Below, in pieces: positions 1 through 7,070 of a stretch of 64,000 nucleotides of DNA (positions within the stretch are counted from its first letter, which is position 1; each line of letters begins with the position of its first letter). A program made the translations under genes and the position numbers. The stretch covers positions 19,199 to 83,198 of the forward strand of contig CASEXH010000011.1 of NCBI GenBank assembly GCA_949291945.1, written 5' to 3'. The stretch is from an uncultured Bacillota bacterium (GTDB lineage: Bacteria > Bacillota > Clostridia > Lachnospirales > Lachnospiraceae). The notes beneath the pieces were generated by a model. That model did no database searches, was not told the origin of the DNA, and saw nothing but the letters and a program-made list of their open reading frames with translations.

Positions 1-1
1 G

Positions 2-910
2 AAAGCTCAGCCGGTGACTCTGGCTCATCATTTCGGAGCTTATTTTGAGATGTTCAAAAGAGACAGGAGCCGTCTGGCAGATACGAAAAAGAGGCTGAAT
101 CTCTGCCCATTGGGAAGCGGCGCACTGGCAGGGACCACCTATCCTCTGGATCGGGAATATACAGCTAATGCTCTGGGTTTTGACGGACCTACGCTTAACA
201 GTATGGACTCTGTGTCTGACCGGGATTATCTCATTGAACTGCTGTCTGATCTGTCACTGATCATGATGCATTTAAGCCGGTTCTGCGAGGAAATCATTCT
301 GTGGAATTCCAACGAGTACCAGTTCGTGGAGATCGACGACGGCTACAGTACAGGAAGCAGTATCATGCCCCAGAAGAAAAATCCGGATATTGCAGAGCTG
401 GTAAGAGGAAAGACGGGAAGAGTCTACGGGGCTCTCATGTCCATGCTCACCACTATGAAGGGCATTCCTCTGGCATATAATAAAGATATGCAGGAGGATA
501 AGGAATTTACCTTTGACGCCATTGATACAGTGAAAGGCTGCATTGCCCTGTTTAATGGTATGGTTTCCACCATGGAGTTTAAGAAAGAAAACATGGAGAG
601 AAGTGCGAAAAACGGTTTTACCAACGCTACAGATGCGGCAGATTATCTGGTAAACCATGGAGTTCCTTTCCGGGATGCCCATGGCATTGTGGGACAGCTT
701 GTGCTCCACTGCATTGAGAAAAATATTTCTCTGGATGAAATGTCCCTGGAGGAATATAAAGCCATCAGCCCTGTATTTGAAGAAGACATTTATGAGGCTA
801 TCAGCATGAAGAACTGTGTGGAGAAACGGAACACTATCGGAGCCCCGGGTACAGAAGCCATGAAACAGGTGATCGAGCTTCATAAAAAATATTTGAAAGA
901 AAATTCTTGA
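2..910 (+). CDS. argH: Argininosuccinate lyase, 3' part (5' end outside window)
   Basis: This is the last enzyme of arginine synthesis; it splits argininosuccinate into arginine and fumarate in the cytosol. The frame is open from base 2, so the gene enters from the left edge and about one third of the usual 450-460 residues is missing. The fumarate-lyase superfamily signature [12 protein letters not shown] is read near bases 352-387, with the catalytic Ser loop. The segment [17 protein letters not shown] upstream is also typical of ArgH. The stop codon overlaps the -35 box of the next promoter, so asd is probably transcribed separately. I see no internal damage. The partial start is a window effect, not a truncation of the gene. 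Confidence 0.96.
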   Translation, partial: KAQPVTLAHHFGAYFEMFKRDRSRLADTKKRLNLCPLGSGALAGTTYPLDREYTANALGFDGPTLNSMDSVSDRDYLIELLSDLSLIMMHLSRFCEEIILWNSNEYQFVEIDDGYSTGSSIMPQKKNPDIAELVRGKTGRVYGALMSMLTTMKGIPLAYNKDMQEDKEFTFDAIDTVKGCIALFNGMVSTMEFKKENMERSAKNGFTNATDAADYLVNHGVPFRDAHGIVGQLVLHCIEKNISLDEMSLEEYKAISPVFEEDIYEAISMKNCVEKRNTIGAPGTEAMKQVIELHKKYLKENS

Positions 911-934
911 CTTTTCTGAAAAGTTTGATATATT
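907..934 (+). promoter_or_regulatory. Promoter of asd
   Basis: TTGACT at 907-912 and TATATT at 929-934 are separated by 16 bases. The -35 box contains the argH stop codon. The transcript would have a leader of about 60 bases. I see no riboswitch or leader peptide in it. Confidence 0.55.
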
Positions 935-1002
935 AGAATCTATGAAAAATGTATGCGGAAAGAAGACAAATGTCTTTCTGGGAAAGGATAGAGGGCTAAA
1001 AT

Positions 1003-2088
1003 ATGAGTGAGAAATTAAGAGTTGGAATTTTAGGTGCTACAGGAATGGTTGGACAGAGATTTATTTCTCTTCTGGAAAACCATCCCTGGTTTGAGGTAGT
1101 GACAGTGGCAGCCAGCGCCAGAAGCGCAGGAAAGACCTATGAGGAGGCAGTAGGCGGACGCTGGAAAATGGATACACCTATGCCGGAAGCAGTGAAAAAT
1201 CTGGTTGTGATGAACGTATCTGAGGTAGAGAAGGTAGCCTCTACTGTAGATTTTGTATTCTCTGCAGTGGATATGTCCAAGGAAGAAATCAAAGCCATTG
1301 AGGAAGAGTACGCAAAGACAGAAACTCCGGTAGTTTCCAATAACAGCGCTCACAGATGGACTCCTGACGTACCTATGGTAGTGCCGGAGATCAATCCTCA
1401 GCACTTTGAAGTGATCAAATATCAGAAAGAGCGTCTGGGCACAAAGAGAGGATTTGTGGCTGTTAAGCCAAACTGCTCGATCCAGAGTTACGCTCCTGTA
1501 CTTACTGCATGGAAAGAGTTTGAACCATATGAAGTGGTGGCTACTACATACCAGGCAATTTCCGGAGCCGGAAAAACCTTTAAAGACTGGCCGGAAATGG
1601 TAGAAAACATTATCCCTTATATCGGAGGAGAAGAAGAGAAAAGCGAGATGGAGCCGCTTCGTCTCTGGGGTGAGATCAAAGACGGCGTGATCGTTCCTGC
1701 TACAGAGCCGGTGATCACCTGCCAGTGTGTCCGTGTTCCTGTATTAAACGGCCACACAGCTGCTGTTTTTGTAAAATTCCGGAAAAAACCTACAAAAGAA
1801 CAGCTTATTGAGAAAATGGTAAACTTCAAGGGCGTTCCTCAGGAACTGGATCTTCCAAGCGCTCCAAAGCAGTTTATCCGCTATATGGAAGAGGATGACC
1901 GTCCTCAGGTAAAGGCAGATGTGGATTACGAAAACGGCATGGGAATTTCCGTAGGCCGTCTGAGAGAAGATAAGGTTTACGATTATAAATTTATCGGTTT
2001 ATCCCACAATACAGTCCGCGGAGCAGCAGGCGGCGCTGTACTGTGCGCAGAGACTCTGAAAGCTCAGGGATACATTACCAAGAAGTAA
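1003..2088 (+). CDS. asd: Aspartate-semialdehyde dehydrogenase
   Basis: The enzyme reduces aspartyl phosphate to aspartate semialdehyde with NADPH, the branch point to lysine, threonine, methionine and diaminopimelate. The 361 residues start with the dinucleotide-binding motif GATGMVGQRF near residue 10. The catalytic cysteine is Cys158 in KPNCSIQS. The SNNSAHR motif and the length place it in the archaeal/fungal-like class of this family rather than the classic E. coli class. The start at 1003 follows a purine-rich stretch (GGAAAGGATAGAGGG). It has its own promoter and is followed after 17 bases by an MBL-fold gene that may share the transcript. Confidence 0.95.
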   Translation: MSEKLRVGILGATGMVGQRFISLLENHPWFEVVTVAASARSAGKTYEEAVGGRWKMDTPMPEAVKNLVVMNVSEVEKVASTVDFVFSAVDMSKEEIKAIEEEYAKTETPVVSNNSAHRWTPDVPMVVPEINPQHFEVIKYQKERLGTKRGFVAVKPNCSIQSYAPVLTAWKEFEPYEVVATTYQAISGAGKTFKDWPEMVENIIPYIGGEEEKSEMEPLRLWGEIKDGVIVPATEPVITCQCVRVPVLNGHTAAVFVKFRKKPTKEQLIEKMVNFKGVPQELDLPSAPKQFIRYMEEDDRPQVKADVDYENGMGISVGRLREDKVYDYKFIGLSHNTVRGAAGGAVLCAETLKAQGYITKK

Positions 2089-2105
2089 AAGGACGAAAGA
2101 GAAAT

Positions 2106-2897
2106 ATGATGAAAGCAATTATGCTGGTAGAAAATCAGTCCGTGGGTGAGTGTAAGGCCGCCCACGGGCTTTCTCTTTATATAGAGACCCCGGGTCACAG
2201 GCTGCTCTTTGATCTGGGGCCGGACCATACTCTTTTTGAGAATGCGGAAAAAATGGATATTGATCTGGAAAAAGTAGATACGGTGATCATTTCCCATGGC
2301 CATTACGATCATGGAGGGGCTTTGGAAGAATTTCTGCATATGAATTCCAAGGCCAGGATCTACATACAGAAAACGGCCTTCGCCCCCTATTATTCCACTG
2401 CCCTGGGAAAGGCCAGAAGCATTGGCCTGAATCCGAAGCTGGCCGCTGATCCCCGGATCACATTGCTGGAGGGGGATTTTAAGATCGACGAGGAGCTGGA
2501 GCTTTTTACGGTGACAGGAGAAGAAAAATGCCATTCCCAGGCCAATGACGTGCTTTTGGATGAGAAGGGAAAGGATACTTTCGCCCACGAGCAAAATCTC
2601 CTGATCCACGGCCCTGTCCCCGTACTGATCATGGGCTGCGGCCATAAAGGAGTGGTAAATATTATGGAAAAAGCTGCCAGATGGAAACCCAAGGTATGTA
2701 TCGGAGGATTTCATCTGAATGTCCCTGCCACAGGAAAAGCAGTTCCAAAAGAAGTCCTTGACGGGATCGCAGAAGAACTGGAAAAATATGATACCCGATT
2801 CTACACCTGCCACTGCACCGGGCAGGAAGCTTATGAATATCTGTCTGGAAAAATGGGAATCCGGTATCTGCATTGCGGAGAAAGCCTGGAAATATGA
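2106..2897 (+). CDS. MBL-fold metallohydrolase (COG1237-like)
   Basis: A cytosolic metallo-beta-lactamase-fold hydrolase of 263 residues. The metal site HGHYDHGG lies near residue 61, preceded by LFDLGPD, and later blocks GCGHKGVVNI and GGFHL match the group once annotated as dihydropterin-ribofuranosyl-aminobenzene phosphate synthase-like. The true substrate is unknown. I chose the ATG at 2106 because AAAGGACGAAAGAG precedes it; the frame is open further upstream into asd, and the ATG at 2109 is equally possible. It follows asd by 17 bases on the same strand. A link to aspartate metabolism is not supported by anything but proximity. Confidence 0.85.
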   Translation: MMKAIMLVENQSVGECKAAHGLSLYIETPGHRLLFDLGPDHTLFENAEKMDIDLEKVDTVIISHGHYDHGGALEEFLHMNSKARIYIQKTAFAPYYSTALGKARSIGLNPKLAADPRITLLEGDFKIDEELELFTVTGEEKCHSQANDVLLDEKGKDTFAHEQNLLIHGPVPVLIMGCGHKGVVNIMEKAARWKPKVCIGGFHLNVPATGKAVPKEVLDGIAEELEKYDTRFYTCHCTGQEAYEYLSGKMGIRYLHCGESLEI

Positions 2898-2987
2898 TAA
2901 GCAGGAGAACTTTGAAAGACTTAAGAGACTTATTTTGAGTATAGCCGTAAAATCAGCGTGGGATATGGTTAGATTTCCAAAAATCAA

Positions 2988-3062
2988 ATTTCTACCGTAC
3001 AGATTAGCAATATTGGTTTAAAGGTACGGTTAGAAATGGAAGTTCTGAAATAGTAACCGTAC
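2988..3062 (+). promoter_or_regulatory. Alternative-pairing inverted repeats before a small membrane gene
   Basis: ATTTCTACCGTAC (2988-3000) is complementary to GTACGGTTAGAAAT (3024-3037) with one bulge. The central GTACGGTT (3024-3031) is also perfectly complementary to AACCGTAC (3055-3062). The two hairpins exclude each other, as in an attenuator; the repeats could instead be tandem operators. There is no T run. The gene start at 3088 lies 25 bases downstream. Confidence 0.4.
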
Positions 3063-3087
3063 CCTGCGGCAGAAAAGGTAAGTGAAT

Positions 3088-3429
3088 ATGAAAAAAGGAT
3101 TTTTGATAATTTTTACGCTTTTTTATTTCGGACTTTTTATTGTTCTGATCGATCTGGTATCTCGTAACTTTATAGGACCATTGCCGGGAGTCCTGACTTT
3201 AGCGGCCCTGGTGGCAGCCTTTATCCTCAGTGTGGGGCTGGCTCAATTTACAGCCAATAAAGTAGAAGTTTTAGCACCGCTGAAAAGAAAGATTCTTCTG
3301 GCGATCGTCTGCCTGTTGTTGATCCTGACGGTGATTGTAGTGTTTGTCAAAGCGAAAGGAAAAAAGCCTTTCCAGGATTTAGAGGCGTCGGATATTAATT
3401 ATTACTCTTACTATGAAAGATGGATCTAA
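3088..3429 (+). CDS. Small membrane protein of unknown function
   Basis: I do not recognise this 113-residue protein. It has three hydrophobic segments: roughly residues 3-25, 30-50 and 68-87, followed by a short charged tail ending in aromatic residues (NYYSYYERWI). The start is the ATG at 3088; a GTG six bases upstream is possible. The preceding leader contains competing inverted repeats. Its 3' end overlaps a possible 59-codon frame by 17 bases, and a Tim44-like membrane protein follows about 210 bases later, so the three may form one cell-envelope group. That grouping is inference. Confidence 0.6.
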   Translation: MKKGFLIIFTLFYFGLFIVLIDLVSRNFIGPLPGVLTLAALVAAFILSVGLAQFTANKVEVLAPLKRKILLAIVCLLLILTVIVVFVKAKGKKPFQDLEASDINYYSYYERWI

Positions 3430-3592
3430 GAAGGAAATTAGGGAAAACAATCTTTTTGTGGCAATAGACGGAACCGGCTACAAGGCAAAATACAAACATT
3501 TGGAATCTTTAAACAGTTATGCAAACAGACTGCTGGAAGAAAACTTTGGGTGCCTTCAGATTGACAGCCCTGGTCTGGCGGTATATAGTTGA
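3413..3592 (+). CDS. Possible 59-residue protein, unknown
   Basis: An ATG frame overlaps the end of the upstream membrane gene by 17 bases and runs 59 codons. The product starts MKDGSKKEIRENNLFVAIDG, is charged and has no membrane segment. GAAAGATGGATC lies at its own start, so translational coupling to the upstream gene is the only plausible way to start it. The coding look (balanced, non-repetitive, ending in a clean stop) is better than random, but I recognise no family. It may also be the remnant of a longer gene. Confidence 0.3.
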   Translation: MKDGSKKEIRENNLFVAIDGTGYKAKYKHLESLNSYANRLLEENFGCLQIDSPGLAVYS

Positions 3593-3640
3593 AATGAAGT
3601 TGGTATTTTTAAAACAGACCCAAGAATTTGCAGGTGAAAA

Positions 3641-4381
3641 ATGAAAAACAAGAAATATATTTTGATTTTTACAGCTCTCTTGCTGGTTCTTCTTGCAGTC
3701 CCTGTCTGGGGCAGAGCAGGAGGAGGCGGAGGAAGTTCCGGAGGGGGCGGCGGTTCCTCCGGAGGCGGCAGTCACAGCAGCTATCACAGCGGAAGCAGCG
3801 GCAGCAGGGGATCCGGTCTTGCAGGGGTGATCCTGCAGGCTGGCGTTGTGTTCTTTGCAGTCAGCGGAGGCACCATTGTGCTGCTCCGTAAAGCCAGGGC
3901 TGCCAGAGCCAGGAGCAGGAAAGCCATGGCTTTTTATGCCCAGCTGGGAGATAACTGGGATTACCGGGAGATCCAGCGACAGGTGGAAGAAACTTATTTT
4001 CAGGTACAGGAATGCTGGAGGAGAATGGACGTATCCTACGGAGCCCCTTACCTCAGCCAGGAGCTGATGGAAGAATTTGACAGCAAGATCCAGTGGATGC
4101 AGGTCCGGGGAGAGGCAGTGGTCCAGAGAAATGTAAAGCTCTTAAGTGCTATGCCGGTATATGTGGAGGATAATCCAGGAGAGGAATATGATATGATCTG
4201 GTATCTGATCCACGGAAAAATGACAGGTTATTACATAGATGTGAATACCAGAAAGGTAGTCCGGGGAAATACCCGGCCGGAAGCTTTTTTTGAATATTGG
4301 AAGTTTGTTTACCGGAGAGAACGGTGGGTGCTCCAGGAGATCAAACAGAAAGATGAGATGGACATCGATGCACTATCTTAG
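3641..4381 (+). CDS. Membrane protein with Tim44-like domain
   Basis: 246 residues. An N-terminal signal-like segment (residues 5-22) is followed by a Gly/Ser tract with repeated GGGSSGG units (about 27-60). A second hydrophobic segment covers about 66-84, and a basic stretch (RKARAARARSRK) follows. The C-terminal part (about 95-235) has the layout of bacterial Tim44-like domains: WDYREIQRQVEETYFQVQEC, then a beta-rich part ending ERWVLQEI. In mitochondria this fold tethers import motors and a ribosome protein; in Firmicutes the role is not established. The Gly/Ser tract before the membrane helix is usual for this bacterial group. It sits alone before a methyltransferase gene. Confidence 0.7.
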   Translation: MKNKKYILIFTALLLVLLAVPVWGRAGGGGGSSGGGGGSSGGGSHSSYHSGSSGSRGSGLAGVILQAGVVFFAVSGGTIVLLRKARAARARSRKAMAFYAQLGDNWDYREIQRQVEETYFQVQECWRRMDVSYGAPYLSQELMEEFDSKIQWMQVRGEAVVQRNVKLLSAMPVYVEDNPGEEYDMIWYLIHGKMTGYYIDVNTRKVVRGNTRPEAFFEYWKFVYRRERWVLQEIKQKDEMDIDALS

Positions 4382-4462
4382 GAACAAGCAGGAAGGTTAT
4401 CTGAAACAGCTTGAAAAAGTTCGCTGAAACGAATAGAATATAAGCGAAAAGGAGAAGCTGAC

Positions 4463-5896
4463 ATGGAAAAATATATTTCAGTATCAGAAGCGGCCAAACG
4501 ATGGAAAGTTTCTAAGCGAAGAGTGCAGGTGTTGTGCAGTGAAAACAGGATAAAAGGAGCTGTTAAGCAGAGCGGTGTGTGGCTGATCCCATATGGCGCA
4601 AAAAAACCCGACAGAAGAAAAAACGGCAGGAGGCCGGAAGCGGTAGGGCTAAATGTGTTATCTCTGTTTTCTGGATGCGGAGGCATGGATTTAGGATTTG
4701 AAGGCGGTTTTGACATATTAAAAGAATCCATGAATGAGGAGATCCATCCGGAATGGAAGGTTGAGAAGAGCCAAAAAGGATGGGTGAAGTTACCGGATAC
4801 CAGGTTTCATACGATATTCGCCAACGATATAAAGCCAGAGGCAAAGGCTGCATGGTGTAACTATTTCGGGAAAAAGGGAATTGATGTAACTTCTTTTTAT
4901 CTGGACAGTATTGTGGATCTGGTAAAACTGCAAAAAGAAAATAAGATCCATCTTTTTCCTGAAAATGTTGATGTTGTGACAGGAGGATTCCCATGTCAGG
5001 ATTTTTCTGTGGCAGGAAAAAGAAAGGGATTTGATTCTGATAAGGCCCATAATGGAGAGAAAATAGATCCGAATGTACCTACTGTGGAAAACCGTGGAAA
5101 GCTGTATATCTGGATGCGGGAAGTCATCGGTATTACAAAACCTAAAATATTCATAGCGGAGAATGTGAAGGGACTAACCAATCTACAAGACGCAAAGGAA
5201 ATAATAGAAAAAGACTTTGCTTCCATATGTGACGGCGGATACCTGGTTGTGCCCGCAAGGGTCTTGAATGCAGCCGAGTATGGTGTGCCCCAGGGGAGAG
5301 AAAGGGTAATCTTTTACGGATTTAAAAAAGAAGAACTGACGGAACAAGCATTAATGGAATTAAGCCGTGATGTTATTTCAGAGGAGTACGACCCATACCC
5401 TGTGCCCACCCATTATCTTGAGGAAAATCAAAAAAAGCAGGGACTTCGTCCCTTTGTGACAGTGGAACAGGCTTTTGTGGATTTAGCGGAACCAGAGCAG
5501 TCTGATGACATCTGCCAGCAAAAATATTCCAAGGCAAAGTTTATGGGAAAACACTGCCAGGGACAGCAAGAAGTAAAGCTGAAAGGTGTAGGTCCAACCA
5601 TCCGTTCCGAGCACCACGGAAACATTGAATTCAGAAGACTGTCAAAAGAGCATGGAGGAGAGCATGAACAGGAACTGCTAAGAGGGATGAGAGAGAGACG
5701 GCTTACCATAAGAGAGTGTGCAAGAATCCAGACCTTTCCCGATGATTATGATTTTATAATTCCCAAGAAGGGGGAGAATGTGTCTGTCTCTGCATCTGAG
5801 GCCTATAAGATCATAGGAAATGCTGTCCCCCCATTGCTGGCATATCATATTGCAAAAAGAATAGAGGAAAATTGGCAAAGATATTTTGGAGGTTAA
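4463..5896 (+). CDS. DNA (cytosine-5) methyltransferase with N-terminal HTH
   Basis: 477 residues. Residues 1-45 form a helix-turn-helix of the excisionase/MerR-like type (SEAAKRWKVSKRRVQVLCSE). The rest is a complete C5-methyltransferase: motif I LFSGCGGMDLGFEGG, motif IV with catalytic Cys178 in GGFPCQDFSVAGKR, motif VI ENVKGL, motif VIII QGRERVIFYG, motif IX RECARIQTFPDDY and motif X AYKIIGNAVPPLLAYHI. It would methylate a cytosine at C5 in a target that cannot be read from sequence. The start follows AAAAGGAGAAGCTGAC. No restriction endonuclease, Vsr or specificity gene is adjacent, so it looks solitary. A LysR gene follows with its ribosome site inside this gene's end, suggesting a joint transcript. 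Confidence 0.93.
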   Translation: MEKYISVSEAAKRWKVSKRRVQVLCSENRIKGAVKQSGVWLIPYGAKKPDRRKNGRRPEAVGLNVLSLFSGCGGMDLGFEGGFDILKESMNEEIHPEWKVEKSQKGWVKLPDTRFHTIFANDIKPEAKAAWCNYFGKKGIDVTSFYLDSIVDLVKLQKENKIHLFPENVDVVTGGFPCQDFSVAGKRKGFDSDKAHNGEKIDPNVPTVENRGKLYIWMREVIGITKPKIFIAENVKGLTNLQDAKEIIEKDFASICDGGYLVVPARVLNAAEYGVPQGRERVIFYGFKKEELTEQALMELSRDVISEEYDPYPVPTHYLEENQKKQGLRPFVTVEQAFVDLAEPEQSDDICQQKYSKAKFMGKHCQGQQEVKLKGVGPTIRSEHHGNIEFRRLSKEHGGEHEQELLRGMRERRLTIRECARIQTFPDDYDFIIPKKGENVSVSASEAYKIIGNAVPPLLAYHIAKRIEENWQRYFGG

Positions 5897-5903
5897 CGGA
5901 AAG

Positions 5904-6812
5904 ATGGATCTGAAGGAACTGGAATATTTTAAAAGGGTCTGCGAGCAGAAAAGTATTACCAAGGCTGCCCATGCCCTGTATATGACACCCCAGGGACTGA
6001 GCCGGATTATAAAGAATATTGAAAATGAGATGGGTGCAACCTTACTGAACCGAACAGCCTCCGGCATCAGTCTGACCAGATCAGGAGAGTATCTCTATGA
6101 GCATCTGACAGATTTCCTTGGCCCTTATCGCATGGTATGCAGTGAGATCCGGTGCATGGAGCAGCAGGAGAAACATGAGATCGATCTCCTTTCTGCCTAT
6201 GGGATCCTCCGTCTGGTGACTCCGGAATGCATCTGGGATTTTAAGGAAAAATATCCTCAGATCACTCTTCATTACCGGGAATATCCAGATCATCAGGTGG
6301 AAAGCAGATTTTTGGCCGGTGAGGGGAATGTGGCCTTTACTGTGGGAAATCACAGTCTGAAGTATATGGAAGCTACTTTTATGGAAAAGTTTGAGATCAA
6401 ACTTCTGGTAAACCGGACCCATCCTTTAAGCAACAGGGAGACCGTATCTATCAAAGATCTGGAAGGAGAACGGCTCTATATTGAAAGCCCGGAATTTCAT
6501 ATCCACAGTCTGATCGTGGAAAAATGCCGTAAAGCCGGTTTTGAGCCCAATATTGTTTTTGAAACCAGCGGCTTCAGCCTCTGCCACAAAATGGTCCAGC
6601 AGAATAAGGGGATTTCTGTAACAGTGGATTTTATTTTTGACGATATGAAACAGGAAGATCTGGTTATGATTCCCTTTAAGGACGGCCCCTATGAGTGGGA
6701 AACTTATATGCTCACCAGAAAAGGAAGTACTCCCAACCCGGATATCCGGCTTTTCCATAGCCATGTAATAAAGTGGCTGAAGGATATTAAAGAAAAAAAT
6801 ATATCCAGATAG
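5904..6812 (+). CDS. LysR-family transcriptional regulator
   Basis: 302 residues. The N-terminal winged helix-turn-helix is at residues 1-60 (LEYFKRVCEQKSITKAAHAL, then TPQGLSRIIKNIE), followed by a periplasmic-binding-type effector domain to the end. I chose the ATG at 5904 because GGAGG at 5887-5891 lies 12 bases upstream; an in-frame ATG at 5886 lacks a site. The effector is unknown. It follows the methyltransferase without a gap and ends before a strong terminator. cooS is the next gene downstream on the same strand, so this regulator is a candidate, but unproven, controller of cooS. Confidence 0.93.
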   Translation: MDLKELEYFKRVCEQKSITKAAHALYMTPQGLSRIIKNIENEMGATLLNRTASGISLTRSGEYLYEHLTDFLGPYRMVCSEIRCMEQQEKHEIDLLSAYGILRLVTPECIWDFKEKYPQITLHYREYPDHQVESRFLAGEGNVAFTVGNHSLKYMEATFMEKFEIKLLVNRTHPLSNRETVSIKDLEGERLYIESPEFHIHSLIVEKCRKAGFEPNIVFETSGFSLCHKMVQQNKGISVTVDFIFDDMKQEDLVMIPFKDGPYEWETYMLTRKGSTPNPDIRLFHSHVIKWLKDIKEKNISR

Positions 6813-6881
6813 TATCACAGAATTGTTGAAAGGAATCAAAGCTTTGTTGATTTCCGGAGAATAAAAAGCATGATATGATAC

Positions 6882-6895
6882 AAGTGAATTCACTT
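6882..6895. promoter_or_regulatory. 14-bp perfect palindrome
   Basis: AAGTGAATTCACTT lies between the LysR stop and the terminator. It is a perfect palindrome flanked by AT-rich DNA, so it may be an operator. A weak promoter-like pair (TTGATT at 6847, TGATAT at 6871) precedes it. Confidence 0.3.
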
Positions 6896-6913
6896 ATATT
6901 ATATCTTCTTTAA

Positions 6914-6955
6914 GAAAGAAACACATCCGATTGGCGTGGGATGTGTTTCTTTTTA
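6914..6955 (+). terminator. Rho-independent terminator after LysR gene
   Basis: AAGAAACACATCC (6916-6928) pairs with GGATGTGTTTCTT (6939-6951) around a 10-base loop, and a T run follows. It separates the LysR transcript from cooS. Confidence 0.85.
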
Positions 6956-6960
6956 CCCAC

Positions 6961-7029
6961 CCCATCAATAAAACGTTGCAGGTACTCAATAAAACGTTGA
7001 TGGGAAGATGGGGAAAGGATTGTTATAAT
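6961..7029 (+). promoter_or_regulatory. cooS promoter with tandem activator-like sites
   Basis: The sequence TCAATAAAACGTTG occurs at 6965-6978 and again at 6986-6999, exactly 21 bases (two helical turns) apart. Each copy has CAA-N7-TTG symmetry. A -10 box TATAAT is at 7024-7029, with no good -35 box at the usual distance. With a start near 7036 the sites centre at about -64 and -43, the arrangement expected for an activator bound next to RNA polymerase. The outer bases CCCATCAA and TTGATGGG also form an inverted repeat. Confidence 0.6.
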
Positions 7030-7070
7030 ATAGACAAACAAGTATTGTCAAGCAAACATAGGAGGTTAAT

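Noticed and set aside
2064..2987. Long open frame on the minus strand opposite the MBL gene
   Set aside because: It has no ribosome site, its protein matches nothing, and the plus-strand gene explains the sequence with known motifs.
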